Positions 10,181 to 19,922 of a stretch of 64,000 nucleotides of DNA are shown piece after piece. The notes below the pieces were generated by a model that was not told the DNA's origin, did not search any database, and worked only from the letters and a program-made list of their open reading frames with translations. The stretch comes from Comamonadaceae bacterium OH2545_COT-014. GTDB lineage: Bacteria > Pseudomonadota > Gammaproteobacteria > Burkholderiales > Burkholderiaceae_C. A program made the translations under genes and the position numbers. The stretch is from the NCBI GenBank assembly GCA_003859965.1, contig RQYR01000001.1:124001-188000 (forward strand), read 5' to 3'. Each line of letters begins with the position of its first letter. Within the stretch, counting starts at the first letter, position 1.

Positions 10181-11791
10181 ATGAGCCTGCCTGACGCCGC
10201 CGTCGCCACCGTCGCCGCCAACACGGCCCTGCCCACGCCGCTGGCCCAGGCCATCGTGGCCGATGCCGTGCAGCGCATCGAACACACCGGCCCGCTGGAT
10301 GACGCGGCCGAACTGCGCGAAGCCTTTGCCGCCCGCCCCACCCGCGCCGCGCAGTTCCTGCACCGCGCCTGGCTGCTGGGGCAGCGGCTGGGCCTGCCGC
10401 CGCTGCTGGCCCAGGGGCGCACCGCGCTGCACTGGGCCACGCTGGCGCTGGCGCTGGCCGTGGCGCTTTCGGCACTGGGCACGGCGCGCGCCGTGCTGGC
10501 CGATGACCGCAGCATCAACGCCGTGGCCGCCTTCACCGCCCTGCTGGGCCTGCACCTGCTGGCGCTGGCCCTGTGGCTGGGCAGCCTGCCGTGGGCGCTG
10601 CGCGCCCGCCCCGGCCATGCGGCAAGCCACCCAGGCGGCCCCTGGCTGGGCCGCCTGGCGCTGCCGCTGGCAGCCTGGCTGGCCGCGCGCTGGCCCGGCA
10701 CACCCGTGGCCCTGCCGGCCAAGCCGCACGCCGCCCCGCTGCTGCACGCCAGCGCCGCCGTGTTGCAGCGCCAGCGCTTGTGGCCGTGGCTGCTGGGCGC
10801 CATCAGCCACGGCGTGTGGGCGCTGGCCTTCGTGCTGGTGCTGGGCGCGCTGGCCTTTGGCTTTGCCTTTCAGGCCTATCGCCTGTCGTGGGAAACCACC
10901 ATTCTCGGCAGCGAATTTTTCGTGCGCTTCGTCCAGCTCACGGGCTGGCTGCCCGCCCAACTGGGCTTTGCCGTGCCGGATGCCGCCACCGTGCGCCAGG
11001 CGGCATCGGGCACGTTGGGCGCGCCCGGCACGGCCATGATGAGCGCTGGCGCGGGCGGGCAGCGCGCCTGGGCCTTCTGGCTGCTGGGCTGCGTAGCGGT
11101 TTATGGCTTACTGCCGCGCGCCGTGCTGGCCGCGCTGTGCCTGTGGCGCTGGCGCGCCGGCCTGGCCCGGCTGGCCGAGGCTGACGCCGTGGTGGACACC
11201 GCCAGCCCCTACGTGCGCCGCATCTTCACCCGGCTGGATGCCCTGGCGCCCGCCCAGGTGGTGGATGCCGAGCAGCGCCCGCCCGCCGCCGCGCTGCCGC
11301 CGCCCGCCCCCGCCGGCCAGCCGGGCACGCTGGCGCTTATCGGCTTCGAGCGCCCGCCCGAACTGCCCTGGCCGCCCGAAGGCTGGCCCGCCACCCTTCG
11401 CGCCCAGCCCTTGCTGAACCTGGCGGGCAGCAGCGCCGAACGGCAGGCCGCGCTGGCCCAACTGGCCGCCACGCGCCCCTGGCGCCTGCTGGTGGCCTGC
11501 GCCCCCCACGCCAGCCCTGACCGGGGCACCGCCCGCTTCTTGCGCGAAGCCGCCCGCCATGCCACCCATGCCGCGCTCTGGTTGCCCGAAGCCCCCATGC
11601 CCGCCGCCGATCCCGCTGATCCCGCCGCACCCGCCAGCGCCGATGCCCGTGGCCCCGCCCGCTGGCGCGACTGGTTGCAGGCCGAAGACCTAGCCCCCCG
11701 CATCAGCGTGCTGCACGGCCCCCAGGCCGCCGCCTGGGCCGGTGAGGACGCGCCCCTGGCCGCGCCAGCCCCTGCCACGCACAACGCCTGA
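10181..11791 (+). CDS. DUF2868 family membrane protein
   Basis: A 536-residue protein of the DUF2868 family. It has several hydrophobic segments: about residues 85-107, 112-135, 205-235 (LLGAISHGVWALAFVLVLGA) and 290-325. The C-terminal third is soluble and rich in Ala and Pro, and ends with a predicted nucleotide-fold-like stretch. The next gene encodes a GTPase and begins 15 bases later, a pairing that recurs in Burkholderiales, so the two probably form a membrane-associated GTPase complex. The biochemical role is unknown. A GC hairpin (10153-10171) lies just before the start. Confidence 0.85.
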   Translation: MSLPDAAVATVAANTALPTPLAQAIVADAVQRIEHTGPLDDAAELREAFAARPTRAAQFLHRAWLLGQRLGLPPLLAQGRTALHWATLALALAVALSALGTARAVLADDRSINAVAAFTALLGLHLLALALWLGSLPWALRARPGHAASHPGGPWLGRLALPLAAWLAARWPGTPVALPAKPHAAPLLHASAAVLQRQRLWPWLLGAISHGVWALAFVLVLGALAFGFAFQAYRLSWETTILGSEFFVRFVQLTGWLPAQLGFAVPDAATVRQAASGTLGAPGTAMMSAGAGGQRAWAFWLLGCVAVYGLLPRAVLAALCLWRWRAGLARLAEADAVVDTASPYVRRIFTRLDALAPAQVVDAEQRPPAAALPPPAPAGQPGTLALIGFERPPELPWPPEGWPATLRAQPLLNLAGSSAERQAALAQLAATRPWRLLVACAPHASPDRGTARFLREAARHATHAALWLPEAPMPAADPADPAAPASADARGPARWRDWLQAEDLAPRISVLHGPQAAAWAGEDAPLAAPAPATHNA

Positions 11792-11806
11792 ACGCGCGCC
11801 CCTGTC

Positions 11807-13354
11807 ATGAACGCCTCCCCCCACGCCACCGACACCGCCGCCGGCCCCATCCGCATTGCCGTCGTCGGCCACACCAACGCGGGCAAAACCTCGCTGCTGC
11901 GCACGCTCACGCGGCAGGTGGACTTTGGCGAAGTCTCCGACCGCCCCGGCACCACGCGCCACGCCGAGCGCGTGGACCTGCGCCTGAACGGCGTGCCCGC
12001 CGTGCGTTTTTTCGACACCCCCGGCCTTGAAGACGCCGTGGCCCTGCTCGACTACCTGAACGCCTTGCCGCCCGAAACGCTGCCCCCCCACGCCAGCCGC
12101 CCCGACCGCGTGCGCGCCTTCCTGCGCGGCCCGGAAGCGCGCGGCGCCTTCGAACAAGAAGCCAAGGTGCTGCGCACCCTGCTGGAGCAGGCCGATGCCG
12201 CCATGCTCGTCATCGACACGCGCGAACCCGTGCTGCCCAAGTACCGCGCCGAAATCGACATCCTCACCTGGTGCGCCAAGCCCGTCATGCCCGTGCTCAA
12301 CTTCGTGCGCGCGCCCGGCAGCCGGCGCGGCGAATGGCACCGCGCGCTGCTGGAGAGCAACCTGCACGCCCAGGCCGAATTCGACGCCGTGGCCCCCTTC
12401 ACCGGCGCCGAAAGCACCCTCTACCGCGACCTGGCCACCTTGCTGCGCGAGCGCCGCGCGCAGCTCGATGACATCGTCCGCCACCTGGCCCTGCAAGCGG
12501 CCGACCGCCAGCAGGCCGCGCTGCGCGCCGTGGCCAGCACCCTGATCGACGTGGCCGCCATGCGCCGCCAGATCAGCGCACAGGACTACCAGGCCGAGCT
12601 GCGCCGCAGCGAATTCGTGCGCGCCTTCCAGCACGATGTGGCCGCCCACGCCAGGCAGGCCGTGGACGCGCTGCTGCACATCCACGCCTTCCGCCCTGGC
12701 GACGCCGAAGCCGCCCGCCTGCCCCAGTTGCACGAACGCTGGGAAGACGACCTGTTCAACCCCGCCCTGCTCAAAGCCGCCGGCAAGCGCCTGGGCCTGG
12801 GCGCCGCCGTGGGCGCCGGCATTGGCGCCGTGGCCGATGTGGCCTTGGCCGGCCTCTCGCTCGGCGCCGCCGCCACCCTGGGCGGCGCCATCGGCAGCGC
12901 CGTCAGCGGCGGCTGGCGGCCCCTGTGGCGCAAGCTCGAAAACCGCCTCAACGGCGTGCAGGAACTCACCGCGCAAGATGCCGTGCTCGCCCTGCTGGCC
13001 AGCCACCTGCTGGCCCTGGCCGCCGCCCTGGCCCAGCGCGGCCACGCCGCCCAGGACAAACTGCGCGCCAGCGACCTGCCCGGCGCCCCGGGCAGCCGCC
13101 ACGGCCCCGCCGCCAGCGCCCACCCGCCGGCCACCCTGCCTGCGGCCTCGCCCGCCATCGCCCGCGCCATCCGCGCCCTGGCCCCCGCCCGCGCCCGCCC
13201 GGACTGGGAACACCACCCCGGCCAGCGCCCGCCAGCCAGCGCCTCACGCGACGCACTGGTTCTGGAAGTCGCCCACCTTCTGGCAGCGGACCCTGGCGCC
13301 GCGCCTGAGCACACGCCTGCCCAGCCGCCCCCTGCCGCCGCACCGCCCCGCTGA
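11807..13354 (+). CDS. DUF3482 family GTPase
   Basis: A 515-residue protein with an N-terminal small G domain: G1 GHTNAGKTS near residues 22-30, a G3-like DTPG near 68, and a switch region GEVSDRPGTTRH. The C-terminal half contains a glycine-rich amphipathic stretch (GLGAAVGAGIGAVADVALAGLSLGAAATLGGAIGSA) that could insert in a membrane, and then a proline/alanine-rich tail. It is probably translated with the DUF2868 partner upstream. The cellular role is not known. Confidence 0.87.
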   Translation: MNASPHATDTAAGPIRIAVVGHTNAGKTSLLRTLTRQVDFGEVSDRPGTTRHAERVDLRLNGVPAVRFFDTPGLEDAVALLDYLNALPPETLPPHASRPDRVRAFLRGPEARGAFEQEAKVLRTLLEQADAAMLVIDTREPVLPKYRAEIDILTWCAKPVMPVLNFVRAPGSRRGEWHRALLESNLHAQAEFDAVAPFTGAESTLYRDLATLLRERRAQLDDIVRHLALQAADRQQAALRAVASTLIDVAAMRRQISAQDYQAELRRSEFVRAFQHDVAAHARQAVDALLHIHAFRPGDAEAARLPQLHERWEDDLFNPALLKAAGKRLGLGAAVGAGIGAVADVALAGLSLGAAATLGGAIGSAVSGGWRPLWRKLENRLNGVQELTAQDAVLALLASHLLALAAALAQRGHAAQDKLRASDLPGAPGSRHGPAASAHPPATLPAASPAIARAIRALAPARARPDWEHHPGQRPPASASRDALVLEVAHLLAADPGAAPEHTPAQPPPAAAPPR

Positions 13355-13410
13355 CCGGGCCACCCCCGCCACGGCCTGCCAGCAAGCCCTGGCCAGCGCA
13401 CGCTGCCCGG

Positions 13411-13515
13411 CCCAACGCCCAACGCCCAACGCCCAACGCCCAACGCTCAACGCTCAACGCCCAACGCTCAACGCTCAACGCTCAACGCTCAACGCTCAAC
13501 GCTCAACGCTCAACG
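13411..13515 (+). repeat. Fifteen tandem copies of the heptamer CYCAACG
   Basis: The 105-base block is 15 uninterrupted copies of a seven-base unit with one variable position: the first five and the eighth are CCCAACG, and the others are CTCAACG. It lies 56 bases downstream of the DUF3482 gene, outside coding sequence. The perfect periodicity points to slipped-strand expansion. Confidence 0.95.
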
Positions 13516-13530
13516 CGCGACAAGCCGTTT

Positions 13531-13588
13531 AATCAAAAAATATAGCATCCAAGGCAATACCCATGTGCCCAAACGGCACTTTTCATGC
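13531..13588 (+). repeat. Short GCTA/TAGC intergenic repeat, divergent copy
   Basis: The sequence AAAAAATATAGCATCCAAGG continues to AACGGCACTTTTCATGCC. It resembles the short repeat family, but the inverted pair is degraded. Together with the heptamer it accounts for most of the gap of about 340 bases between the GTPase and rhodanese genes. Confidence 0.35.
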
Positions 13589-13694
13589 CTGAAACACACA
13601 CGAAATATCCGATCCGGGCACAGGCATGCCGCCTTCTGCCTTGGCGCTCAGGCCATGCTGAGCGCCCCCCGCTGCGGGCGCACGCGGTTATCTT

Positions 13695-14045
13695 CTAGTA
13701 GCGGGGAATAGACGGGTCATGCAGCGCCCAGGCATCCACCCCGCCGGTGATGTTGGCGACATGGGCAAAGCCATGGTGCGCCAGAAACGCCGCCACCTGC
13801 ATGCTGCGGCCGCCGTGGTGGCACAGCACGGCCACGGGGCGTGCGGGATCCAGCTCATGCAGGCGTGCAGGCACGCTGTGCATGGGCATTGGCAGCAGCG
13901 TCCAGCCGTCTGGCCGCGGGCTGGCGGCCTGCCATTCGGCCGGTTCGCGCACGTCCAGCACCAGCGGCTCGCCATGGGCGCGGGCGGCCTGCAGCCACTG
14001 CGTCAGCGCGGCCGGGGGAACTTGGGTAATGGCAGACAGCGGCAT
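13695..14045 (-). CDS. Single-domain rhodanese-like sulfurtransferase
   Basis: A 116-residue protein with one rhodanese domain. The active-site loop CHHGGRS starts at Cys75, and the characteristic LVLDVREPAEW is at about residues 28-38. The six-residue loop suits sulfur transfer like GlpE. The gene is 86 bases downstream of a Pcm-like methyltransferase gene on the same strand. The sulfur donor and acceptor are unknown. Confidence 0.92.
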   Translation of the reverse strand: MPLSAITQVPPAALTQWLQAARAHGEPLVLDVREPAEWQAASPRPDGWTLLPMPMHSVPARLHELDPARPVAVLCHHGGRSMQVAAFLAHHGFAHVANITGGVDAWALHDPSIPRY

Positions 14046-14130
14046 GGCAACAAAGCGAGAGAGAACAGGGGCGATTCAGGCCGCAGCCTGGGCGGCCTCT
14101 CGCCGCCAGGCCGGGCCGAAGCAAAAAGGC

Positions 14131-14814
14131 TCAGAACTGGAATGCGGGCGTTTCCGGAAAGTGGTGCAGGCGCGGCACCACCGAGTCCCACGGCTGGGAC
14201 ACCGCCAGACGGCCATCGTCCGCCAGCCGCGCCAGCGTGGCGCGCATCACGGGCTCATCGCCCACCACCGCCAGAAAGCGCCCGCCCGGCTTGAGCAGGG
14301 CCAGCAAGTCTTGCGGCAGCTGGGCCACCGAGCCGCTGAGCAAGATGGCATCGAAGGGGCCATCGGCCGCCAGGCCGGCGGCCTGCGCGCCATCGGCCAC
14401 GCGCACCTCCACGTTCAGCACGCCCGCGCGCTGCAGGTTGGCGTAGGCGGTGGCGGCCAGGGTGGCGTCCATTTCCAGCGACAGAACGCGCTGCGCGCGA
14501 TGGCCCAGCAGCGCGGCCATGAAGCCGGAGCCGGTGCCCACATGCAGCACTTTCTCGTGCTTGGCCACATTCAGGTCTTGCAGCAGCCGCGCCTGCACGC
14601 GCGGCGCCAGCATGACCTGGCCGCGCTGGCGGGCCAGCGCCTCATTGGGCAGCAGGGGCAGCTCCATGTCGGCAAAGGCCAGGGCGCGGCAGTGCGGGGG
14701 CACGAAATCCTCGCGCCGGACCACGGCCAGCAGCTCAAGTACATGGGGGTCGAGCACATCCCAAGGGCGGATCTGCTGCTCGATCATGTTGAAGCGGGCT
14801 TGTTCGAGGTTCAT
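14131..14814 (-). CDS. Protein-L-isoaspartate O-methyltransferase family protein
   Basis: A 227-residue SAM-dependent methyltransferase of the Pcm family. The SAM motif VLHVGTGSGFMAALLGH lies near residues 80-96, and the family N-terminus MNLEQARFNMIEQQIRPWDVL is present. It resembles the short beta-proteobacterial Pcm-like paralogues found next to a rhodanese gene, so I do not assume it repairs isoaspartate. I chose ATG at 14814; the upstream extension is not homologous. Confidence 0.88.
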   Translation of the reverse strand: MNLEQARFNMIEQQIRPWDVLDPHVLELLAVVRREDFVPPHCRALAFADMELPLLPNEALARQRGQVMLAPRVQARLLQDLNVAKHEKVLHVGTGSGFMAALLGHRAQRVLSLEMDATLAATAYANLQRAGVLNVEVRVADGAQAAGLAADGPFDAILLSGSVAQLPQDLLALLKPGGRFLAVVGDEPVMRATLARLADDGRLAVSQPWDSVVPRLHHFPETPAFQF

Positions 14815-15033
14815 CGCGGGGCTTGATGGCAAGAGTCTTGGGGGAAAGAGGCCAATTCTAGGACGTGCAGGGCGTGCCAACCGATGCACGCCAAGCCACC
14901 ACACCCGCCCGCTCCCCCAGCCCCGCACCCAGCCGCGCCAGGAGGCCGTGCACGGCAAGCCGGTATGCTTGCCACACTTGACCTGTACGTCAACCCTCCG
15001 CCACCCTCCCCGTCAGGACTTCAGGACTTGCCC

Positions 15034-16089
15034 ATGACCGAAGCCACCGTCACCGCCCGCCCCGTCGTCTTTCACCCGCCGCGCCAAACGCCGCACCCAA
15101 CGCCCGCGCCCGCCGCCCCCGCCAGCACGCAGCGCTGGAGCGTGGAAGCCATCGAGGCGCTGCTGGCGCAGCCCTTCAACGACCTGCTCTGGCAAGCCCA
15201 GCAGGTGCACCGCCAGCACTTCGACGCCAACGAGGTCGAGCTGGCCACGCTGCTCAGCGTCAAGACCGGCGGCTGCCCGGAAGACTGCGGCTACTGCCCG
15301 CAGTCCGTGCATTACGACACCGGCGTGAAGGCCGCCAAGCTCATGGCCAGCGGCGAAGTGCGCCAGGCCGCCGAAGCCGCCAAGGCCGCCGGCGCCACGC
15401 GCTTTTGCATGGGCGCGGCCTGGCGCGCGCCCAAGGACCGCGACATCGACGCCGTGGCCGAGCTGGTGCGTACCGTCAAGGACGTGGGGCTGGAAGCCTG
15501 CGTCACCCTCGGCATGCTGGCCGACGGCCAGGCCGAGCGCCTGCGCGACGCCGGGCTGGACTACTACAACCACAACCTCGACTGCGCGCCCGACTTCTAC
15601 GGCGACGTCATCAGCACGCGCGACTACCAGGACCGCCTGGACACGCTGGAGCGCGTGCGCGGCGCCGGCGTGCGCGTGTGCTCCGGCGGCATCGTCGGCA
15701 TGGGCGAAAACCGCCGCCAGCGCGCCGCCCTCATCGCCCAGCTGGCCAACCTGGCGCCCGACTACCCGGAAAGCGTGCCCATCAATAACCTGGTCAAAGT
15801 CGAAGGCACGCCGCTGGCCAGCCAGCCCGACATCGACCCCTTCGAATTCGTGCGCATGATCGCCGCCGCCCGCATCACCATGCCCCGCGCGCGCGTTCGC
15901 CTGTCCGCCGGCCGCCAGCAGCTGGGCGACGGCGTGCAGGCCCTGTGCTTCCTGGCTGGCGCCAACAGCATCTTCTACGGCGAAAAGCTGCTCATCACCG
16001 GCAACCCCGAAGTAGAAGCCGACCGCCAGCTCCTCGCGCGCCTGGACATGCGCACGCACGCCAGCGTGCCGGGCATGGAAGCGCTGTGA
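15034..16089 (+). CDS. bioB: Biotin synthase
   Basis: A 351-residue radical SAM enzyme that inserts sulfur into dethiobiotin. The [4Fe-4S] ligands are Cys81, Cys85 and Cys88 in [13 protein letters not shown]. Downstream family segments include [23 protein letters not shown] and the C-terminal [20 protein letters not shown] proline/alanine-rich N-terminal extension of about 30 residues precedes the core. No other bio gene is nearby. ATG at 15034 gives family-like length. Confidence 0.97.
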   Translation: MTEATVTARPVVFHPPRQTPHPTPAPAAPASTQRWSVEAIEALLAQPFNDLLWQAQQVHRQHFDANEVELATLLSVKTGGCPEDCGYCPQSVHYDTGVKAAKLMASGEVRQAAEAAKAAGATRFCMGAAWRAPKDRDIDAVAELVRTVKDVGLEACVTLGMLADGQAERLRDAGLDYYNHNLDCAPDFYGDVISTRDYQDRLDTLERVRGAGVRVCSGGIVGMGENRRQRAALIAQLANLAPDYPESVPINNLVKVEGTPLASQPDIDPFEFVRMIAAARITMPRARVRLSAGRQQLGDGVQALCFLAGANSIFYGEKLLITGNPEVEADRQLLARLDMRTHASVPGMEAL

Positions 16090-16380
16090 CAGTGCGCACG
16101 TGATTCAGCACGTGGCGGGCCACGGCGGCGCCCGTCCACTGTGCTGCATGCGCCCGCTCCCGCCCCGCAGAGAGCGTGGTAAGCGGCGCCGGGCCAAGCC
16201 GCTATCCGCCGCAAGTAACGTTCCCGATAGAAACGCTACCAGCTACCCAAGCCTCGCTTTGCTTCCTAGACTGCCTGGGCCAAAGCGGCTTCCGGCATTC
16301 GGGAAGCTGCGTGCGGGCGTGCCTTCAGCCTTCATGGCAACGGTCGCGAACCGCCCGCCCTTGCATGGAGTACGAGCGCA
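16090..16380. other. 291-base intergenic region before the LysM protein gene
   Basis: I see no supported gene here. The stretch is less GC-biased in places than its neighbours and leads into GGAG (about 16367-16370), which could be the ribosome site for the gene at 16381. No convincing promoter or repeat was found. Confidence 0.35.
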
Positions 16381-19300
16381 ATGAACTGGACCGTCAACCA
16401 CCGCCTTCAGCAACCCGCCAAGGCGCCGCCGCCTCCCCCGCCGCCACCGCCTCCCCCACCGCCGCCGCGCAAGGAAGTGGACGACGCCGTGCGCCAACCC
16501 AAACTGCACGACAACAAGGCCGACGCGCCGCCGCCCGAGCGCTACGTGCAGCACGAGGTGCAGCGCGGCGAGACGATGACCGAAATCTCCCACCGCTACC
16601 AGACCAACGTGCCCATGCTGGAAGCGGCCAACCCGCAAATCGCCAATCCGGACGAAATTGAAATCGGGCAGAAAGTCAACGTGCCCATTGGCGCTGGCTA
16701 TGGCACCGAGCCCACGCGCGACGTGGCCGAGCCCGGCCAGACCCTGACCGACATGGCGCGCGAACACCCCGGCGTCAGCGCCCGTGACATCGCCCGCGCC
16801 AACCGCGCCGACCTGCCGCACGGCAGCCGCGTGCAGCCCGGGCAGGAGCTGTGGATACCCGCGCAAAAGCCCGCCACGCCGCTGGAGCAGAAAGTGCAGG
16901 CGACTGACCAGGCGCAGGCGGCGCTGGACCGTGCCCAGCAGGCCTACGACGAGCTGCCGCCAGACACCCATCCGGCCACGCGCCAGGAGGTGTACCAAGG
17001 TGTGCAGGAGGCCAAAGGCAAGCTGACCGGCGCCGTGCGTGAAGAGCTGGACGTGCGCGCCAAGCAAGTCGTTGCACCCGAAGGCACCTGGGCCAATGAC
17101 GAAGACCGCTATGCCGCCGCGGGTGCGCAGCTCAAGGAACGCTACCAGGCGGATGCAGGGGCAACGCAGCAGCTTGATGCCGCCCTGGATGGGCTGGCCC
17201 ATGAGCGCCACCAGACCAGGCTTCAGGGCCAGGCCAACGCTATCGTCGACAAGGCGCGCAACGCAGGCGATGCCCAGCAGCAAATGGCATCGCTGAACGA
17301 GAGCCTGCAAGCGGCCACGCCCGAGGTGCGCGAGGCCGTCACACGCAGCCAAGGCTACAGGGATTTGTTGCAAGGCGCGGCGGACTGGGCGACGGAGCCG
17401 CTGGCGGGCGGTGATGCCCGCGAAGCTGAAAGCAACCACGGCATGCCGCAGGCAGCGAGCACCATCGCGGCCGAGCGCCTGGAGCAGCTCACCCAGGGCC
17501 TGCCGCCCGAACTGGCCGCCGATCTGACGGACAAGGCCATGCCCACGATTGAGGCTTTCAACAGCAGCTTCAAAACTCATTACCCCACGCTGCACTCACC
17601 TTTCCAAGGCCCGGGCTTTCAAAGCCTGATGACGGTGCTTGACCGTGGCATGGGCACTCCTCAAGGCCAAGCCAATCTGCAAAAACTGGCCGGGCATGAC
17701 GTGTGGGATCTTGTTGCCATGCATGAGCATGTTGCGCAGGGTGGCCGGCCGGCCTATGCCCTGGCGTGGGCAGATGCGCATGGCGTCGACCGCAGTGCCG
17801 TGGAACGGGACATGCATGACGCCATCCAAACGCACATGGGCAGGGTTGACGGTGTGGCCAAGGAATATGCCGCGCATACCAGCGAGTTGGCCTGGTTGAT
17901 TGCCAACCACGGCAATGCCATGACGCCGGAGCAGCTCGAGAAAGCCATTGAGGACTACACCCAGGCAAAAGGCGAGGACTGGAAAAACGAAGCTGACCGG
18001 CTGAAGGCTGAACTGGTTAAAAGTGGCAGCGCCTTGGCCAAACAGTTTTCCGACTTGAATCCCGATGCCGACGGGGCGGAGTTGGCCAAACAAATGCTGG
18101 ACAACCCCACGACGCAAATGGCCTTCGAGGCAGCCTTGCAGGAGAACCCAGAGTTGCTGGAAGGCCCGCAGGGCAAGAAGCTGGCCGACTTCTTCTCCAG
18201 CCCGGCTGTGCAGGCCAAGCTGGCCAATCAGGGACGAAAGCTCCTGAACGTGATGGCCACGGCGCAGCTCAAACACACCGTTTTGGACAAGATCGGTGAC
18301 CTGGATCCGAACAACCCCGCCAGTGTGGCCAACGCCAAGCAGGCATTGGCCAATTTGAAAGATTCGAGTTTTGCCAAGCTGCTTGGCCTTTCGTCCAAGG
18401 AAATGGACGAAGTGGTGGAGGCGCTGGAAAACACCATTCCAAAGGCGGGCGAATCCGCGGATGAAATTGCCGCCCGGGTAAGCCTGCTGGACGAGAAACT
18501 CGGCGGCATGAAGGGTCTGGACGGCTCGACCGTGGCGGGCCAGCTGTTCCGTGTTGCAGGCCTGGGCCTTTCTGGCGTGGGCTTTGTGGCATCCGTGGGC
18601 AAAACGATCAACGATCCTTCGATCCAGAACGGTCTTCAGACCATCATCAGCGCTGCAGGCTTGGGCAATCAAGGCAGCGAGTTGCTGGTGGCCCTGGGCA
18701 AGGTGGATGAAAACTCCACTTTGGGCAAGCTGGGCAGCAAGGCAGCTGGCAAATTGCTGGGCGTTCTGGGCGCTAGCATGGAAGTCTGGAACATGGGGAA
18801 ATCGTTTGCCAATGGCGACATCCCCTCCGGCATCCTCTATGGCACGGGCGCTGCCGGTGGTTTGCTGGCCACTTTTGGCGCAGGCAGTCTGGCCGGCCCG
18901 ATTGGCATAGGTCTGGTTCTAGTGTCGGCCATTGGCTTGGGAGTCTGGGAATCCATCAAGGAAGCCAACAAGCACGAGCCTGATCAAGATGGTGGCGTTT
19001 CGACGCGCTTTCTGAAGCACGCCGGCATCACCGAAGATGCTGCCCGCGCACTCAATGACCAGAGCGGAGAAGGCTACAACATCATGCCGCTGCTCAACCG
19101 CTACGCGGAAATCAAGGGTCTCAATCTGGACAATCCGCAGCAGCAGGCGAAGTTCATTGAGTGGATCAACGCCATGACGCCGGAGCAACTCGCCATATTG
19201 CGCAACAACTTGCATCGCACGGCGGACAAGATCGAAGGCGATTGGTCTCAATTCAATGCCACAGCGGACACAGACCGCTTTGCCGTGCCCGACATTTCGA

Positions 19301-19401
19301 ACAGGCCACATTTCACCCGGTCTGGCGGCAGGGCGGCTGATTCCGTGGCCCAACTGGAAGCGCAGCTGCAAGTGTTGGGGATTCCACTGCTGGCGCCCTG
19401 A
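16381..19401 (+). CDS. Large LysM protein with hydrophobic hairpin, candidate membrane-active toxin
   Basis: A 1006-residue protein without a signal peptide. Residues 16-29 are fourteen consecutive prolines. Two LysM-like modules follow at about 54-104 and 113-160 (TLTDMAREHPGVSARDIARAN). Residues 165-330 are charged and helical, and 360-700 are helical with no match I recognise. Residues 718-860 are strongly hydrophobic and glycine-rich, including a helical hairpin at about 814-857 like that of pore-forming colicins. A soluble tail of 150 residues ends the protein. Base use is less GC-rich from about 17.5 kb. Four paralogous small membrane proteins follow on the same strand, suggesting toxin and immunity. 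LysM suggests contact with peptidoglycan. The function and export route are inferred, not shown. Confidence 0.8.
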   Translation: MNWTVNHRLQQPAKAPPPPPPPPPPPPPPRKEVDDAVRQPKLHDNKADAPPPERYVQHEVQRGETMTEISHRYQTNVPMLEAANPQIANPDEIEIGQKVNVPIGAGYGTEPTRDVAEPGQTLTDMAREHPGVSARDIARANRADLPHGSRVQPGQELWIPAQKPATPLEQKVQATDQAQAALDRAQQAYDELPPDTHPATRQEVYQGVQEAKGKLTGAVREELDVRAKQVVAPEGTWANDEDRYAAAGAQLKERYQADAGATQQLDAALDGLAHERHQTRLQGQANAIVDKARNAGDAQQQMASLNESLQAATPEVREAVTRSQGYRDLLQGAADWATEPLAGGDAREAESNHGMPQAASTIAAERLEQLTQGLPPELAADLTDKAMPTIEAFNSSFKTHYPTLHSPFQGPGFQSLMTVLDRGMGTPQGQANLQKLAGHDVWDLVAMHEHVAQGGRPAYALAWADAHGVDRSAVERDMHDAIQTHMGRVDGVAKEYAAHTSELAWLIANHGNAMTPEQLEKAIEDYTQAKGEDWKNEADRLKAELVKSGSALAKQFSDLNPDADGAELAKQMLDNPTTQMAFEAALQENPELLEGPQGKKLADFFSSPAVQAKLANQGRKLLNVMATAQLKHTVLDKIGDLDPNNPASVANAKQALANLKDSSFAKLLGLSSKEMDEVVEALENTIPKAGESADEIAARVSLLDEKLGGMKGLDGSTVAGQLFRVAGLGLSGVGFVASVGKTINDPSIQNGLQTIISAAGLGNQGSELLVALGKVDENSTLGKLGSKAAGKLLGVLGASMEVWNMGKSFANGDIPSGILYGTGAAGGLLATFGAGSLAGPIGIGLVLVSAIGLGVWESIKEANKHEPDQDGGVSTRFLKHAGITEDAARALNDQSGEGYNIMPLLNRYAEIKGLNLDNPQQQAKFIEWINAMTPEQLAILRNNLHRTADKIEGDWSQFNATADTDRFAVPDISNRPHFTRSGGRAADSVAQLEAQLQVLGIPLLAP

Positions 19402-19463
19402 ACGAGGCGGCGAAAATGGGAGCCATGGCGACATTTTGGTTCTCATGCTGAAAGGCTCACATC

Positions 19464-19856
19464 ATGAGCGGAGCAGAAGCACAGCCCTCGCGCGCCGACC
19501 CGCTGCGCTTGGCCTGCCCCCACTGCGGCCTGCAGGCCATGTCGGTCTGGCGCAAATGGGGGCTGACCTGTTTCGGCTGGGAAAAGCCCGTGGCCTGCCA
19601 CGCTTGCGGGCAATCGGTGGAGGTGAACAGCTTTCCCGTCATGGCCTGGACGGCGCCTTTCATCCTCTTTTGCGTGCTGGCCGCGGCGCTGATGGCGTTG
19701 GGCTGGCGGCAGCATGGCTTGGTGCTGGTGTTGGCAGGTGTGCTGCTACTTACCGGCATTGGCGGGCTGCTGTTTGGGATTCCCTTGGACAAGCGTGGTC
19801 GCACCGATCCGCAAGCCGTGCAGCGCGCACGTGCTTGCCGCGAGTCGGGGTCATGA
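19464..19856 (+). CDS. Zinc-ribbon two-helix membrane protein, array member 1
   Basis: A 130-residue protein with an N-terminal four-cysteine zinc ribbon (CPHCGLQA, then CHACGQS) and two membrane helices at about residues 54-75 and 80-102. It ends in a basic tail containing TDPQAVQRARA, a motif shared with the other array members. It starts 62 bases after the large LysM gene with an AAAGG ribosome site. Relatives in this window are at 19923, 20344 and 21170. I do not recognise the family; an immunity role is inferred from position and topology. Confidence 0.75.
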   Translation: MSGAEAQPSRADPLRLACPHCGLQAMSVWRKWGLTCFGWEKPVACHACGQSVEVNSFPVMAWTAPFILFCVLAAALMALGWRQHGLVLVLAGVLLLTGIGGLLFGIPLDKRGRTDPQAVQRARACRESGS

Positions 19857-19922
19857 GACAAAGAGGGACCAGCCGATGCTCGTCCTGAGCTCACGCGAAC
19901 CAAGGCGGCACGGATACCACCC

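Noticed and set aside
13411-13515. CRISPR array
   Set aside because: The seven-base units follow directly on each other with no spacers; it is a simple tandem repeat.
19256-19888. A 210-codon frame overlapping the end of the LysM gene and member 1 of the array
   Set aside because: It runs in a different frame through two well-supported genes and contains no conserved motif.
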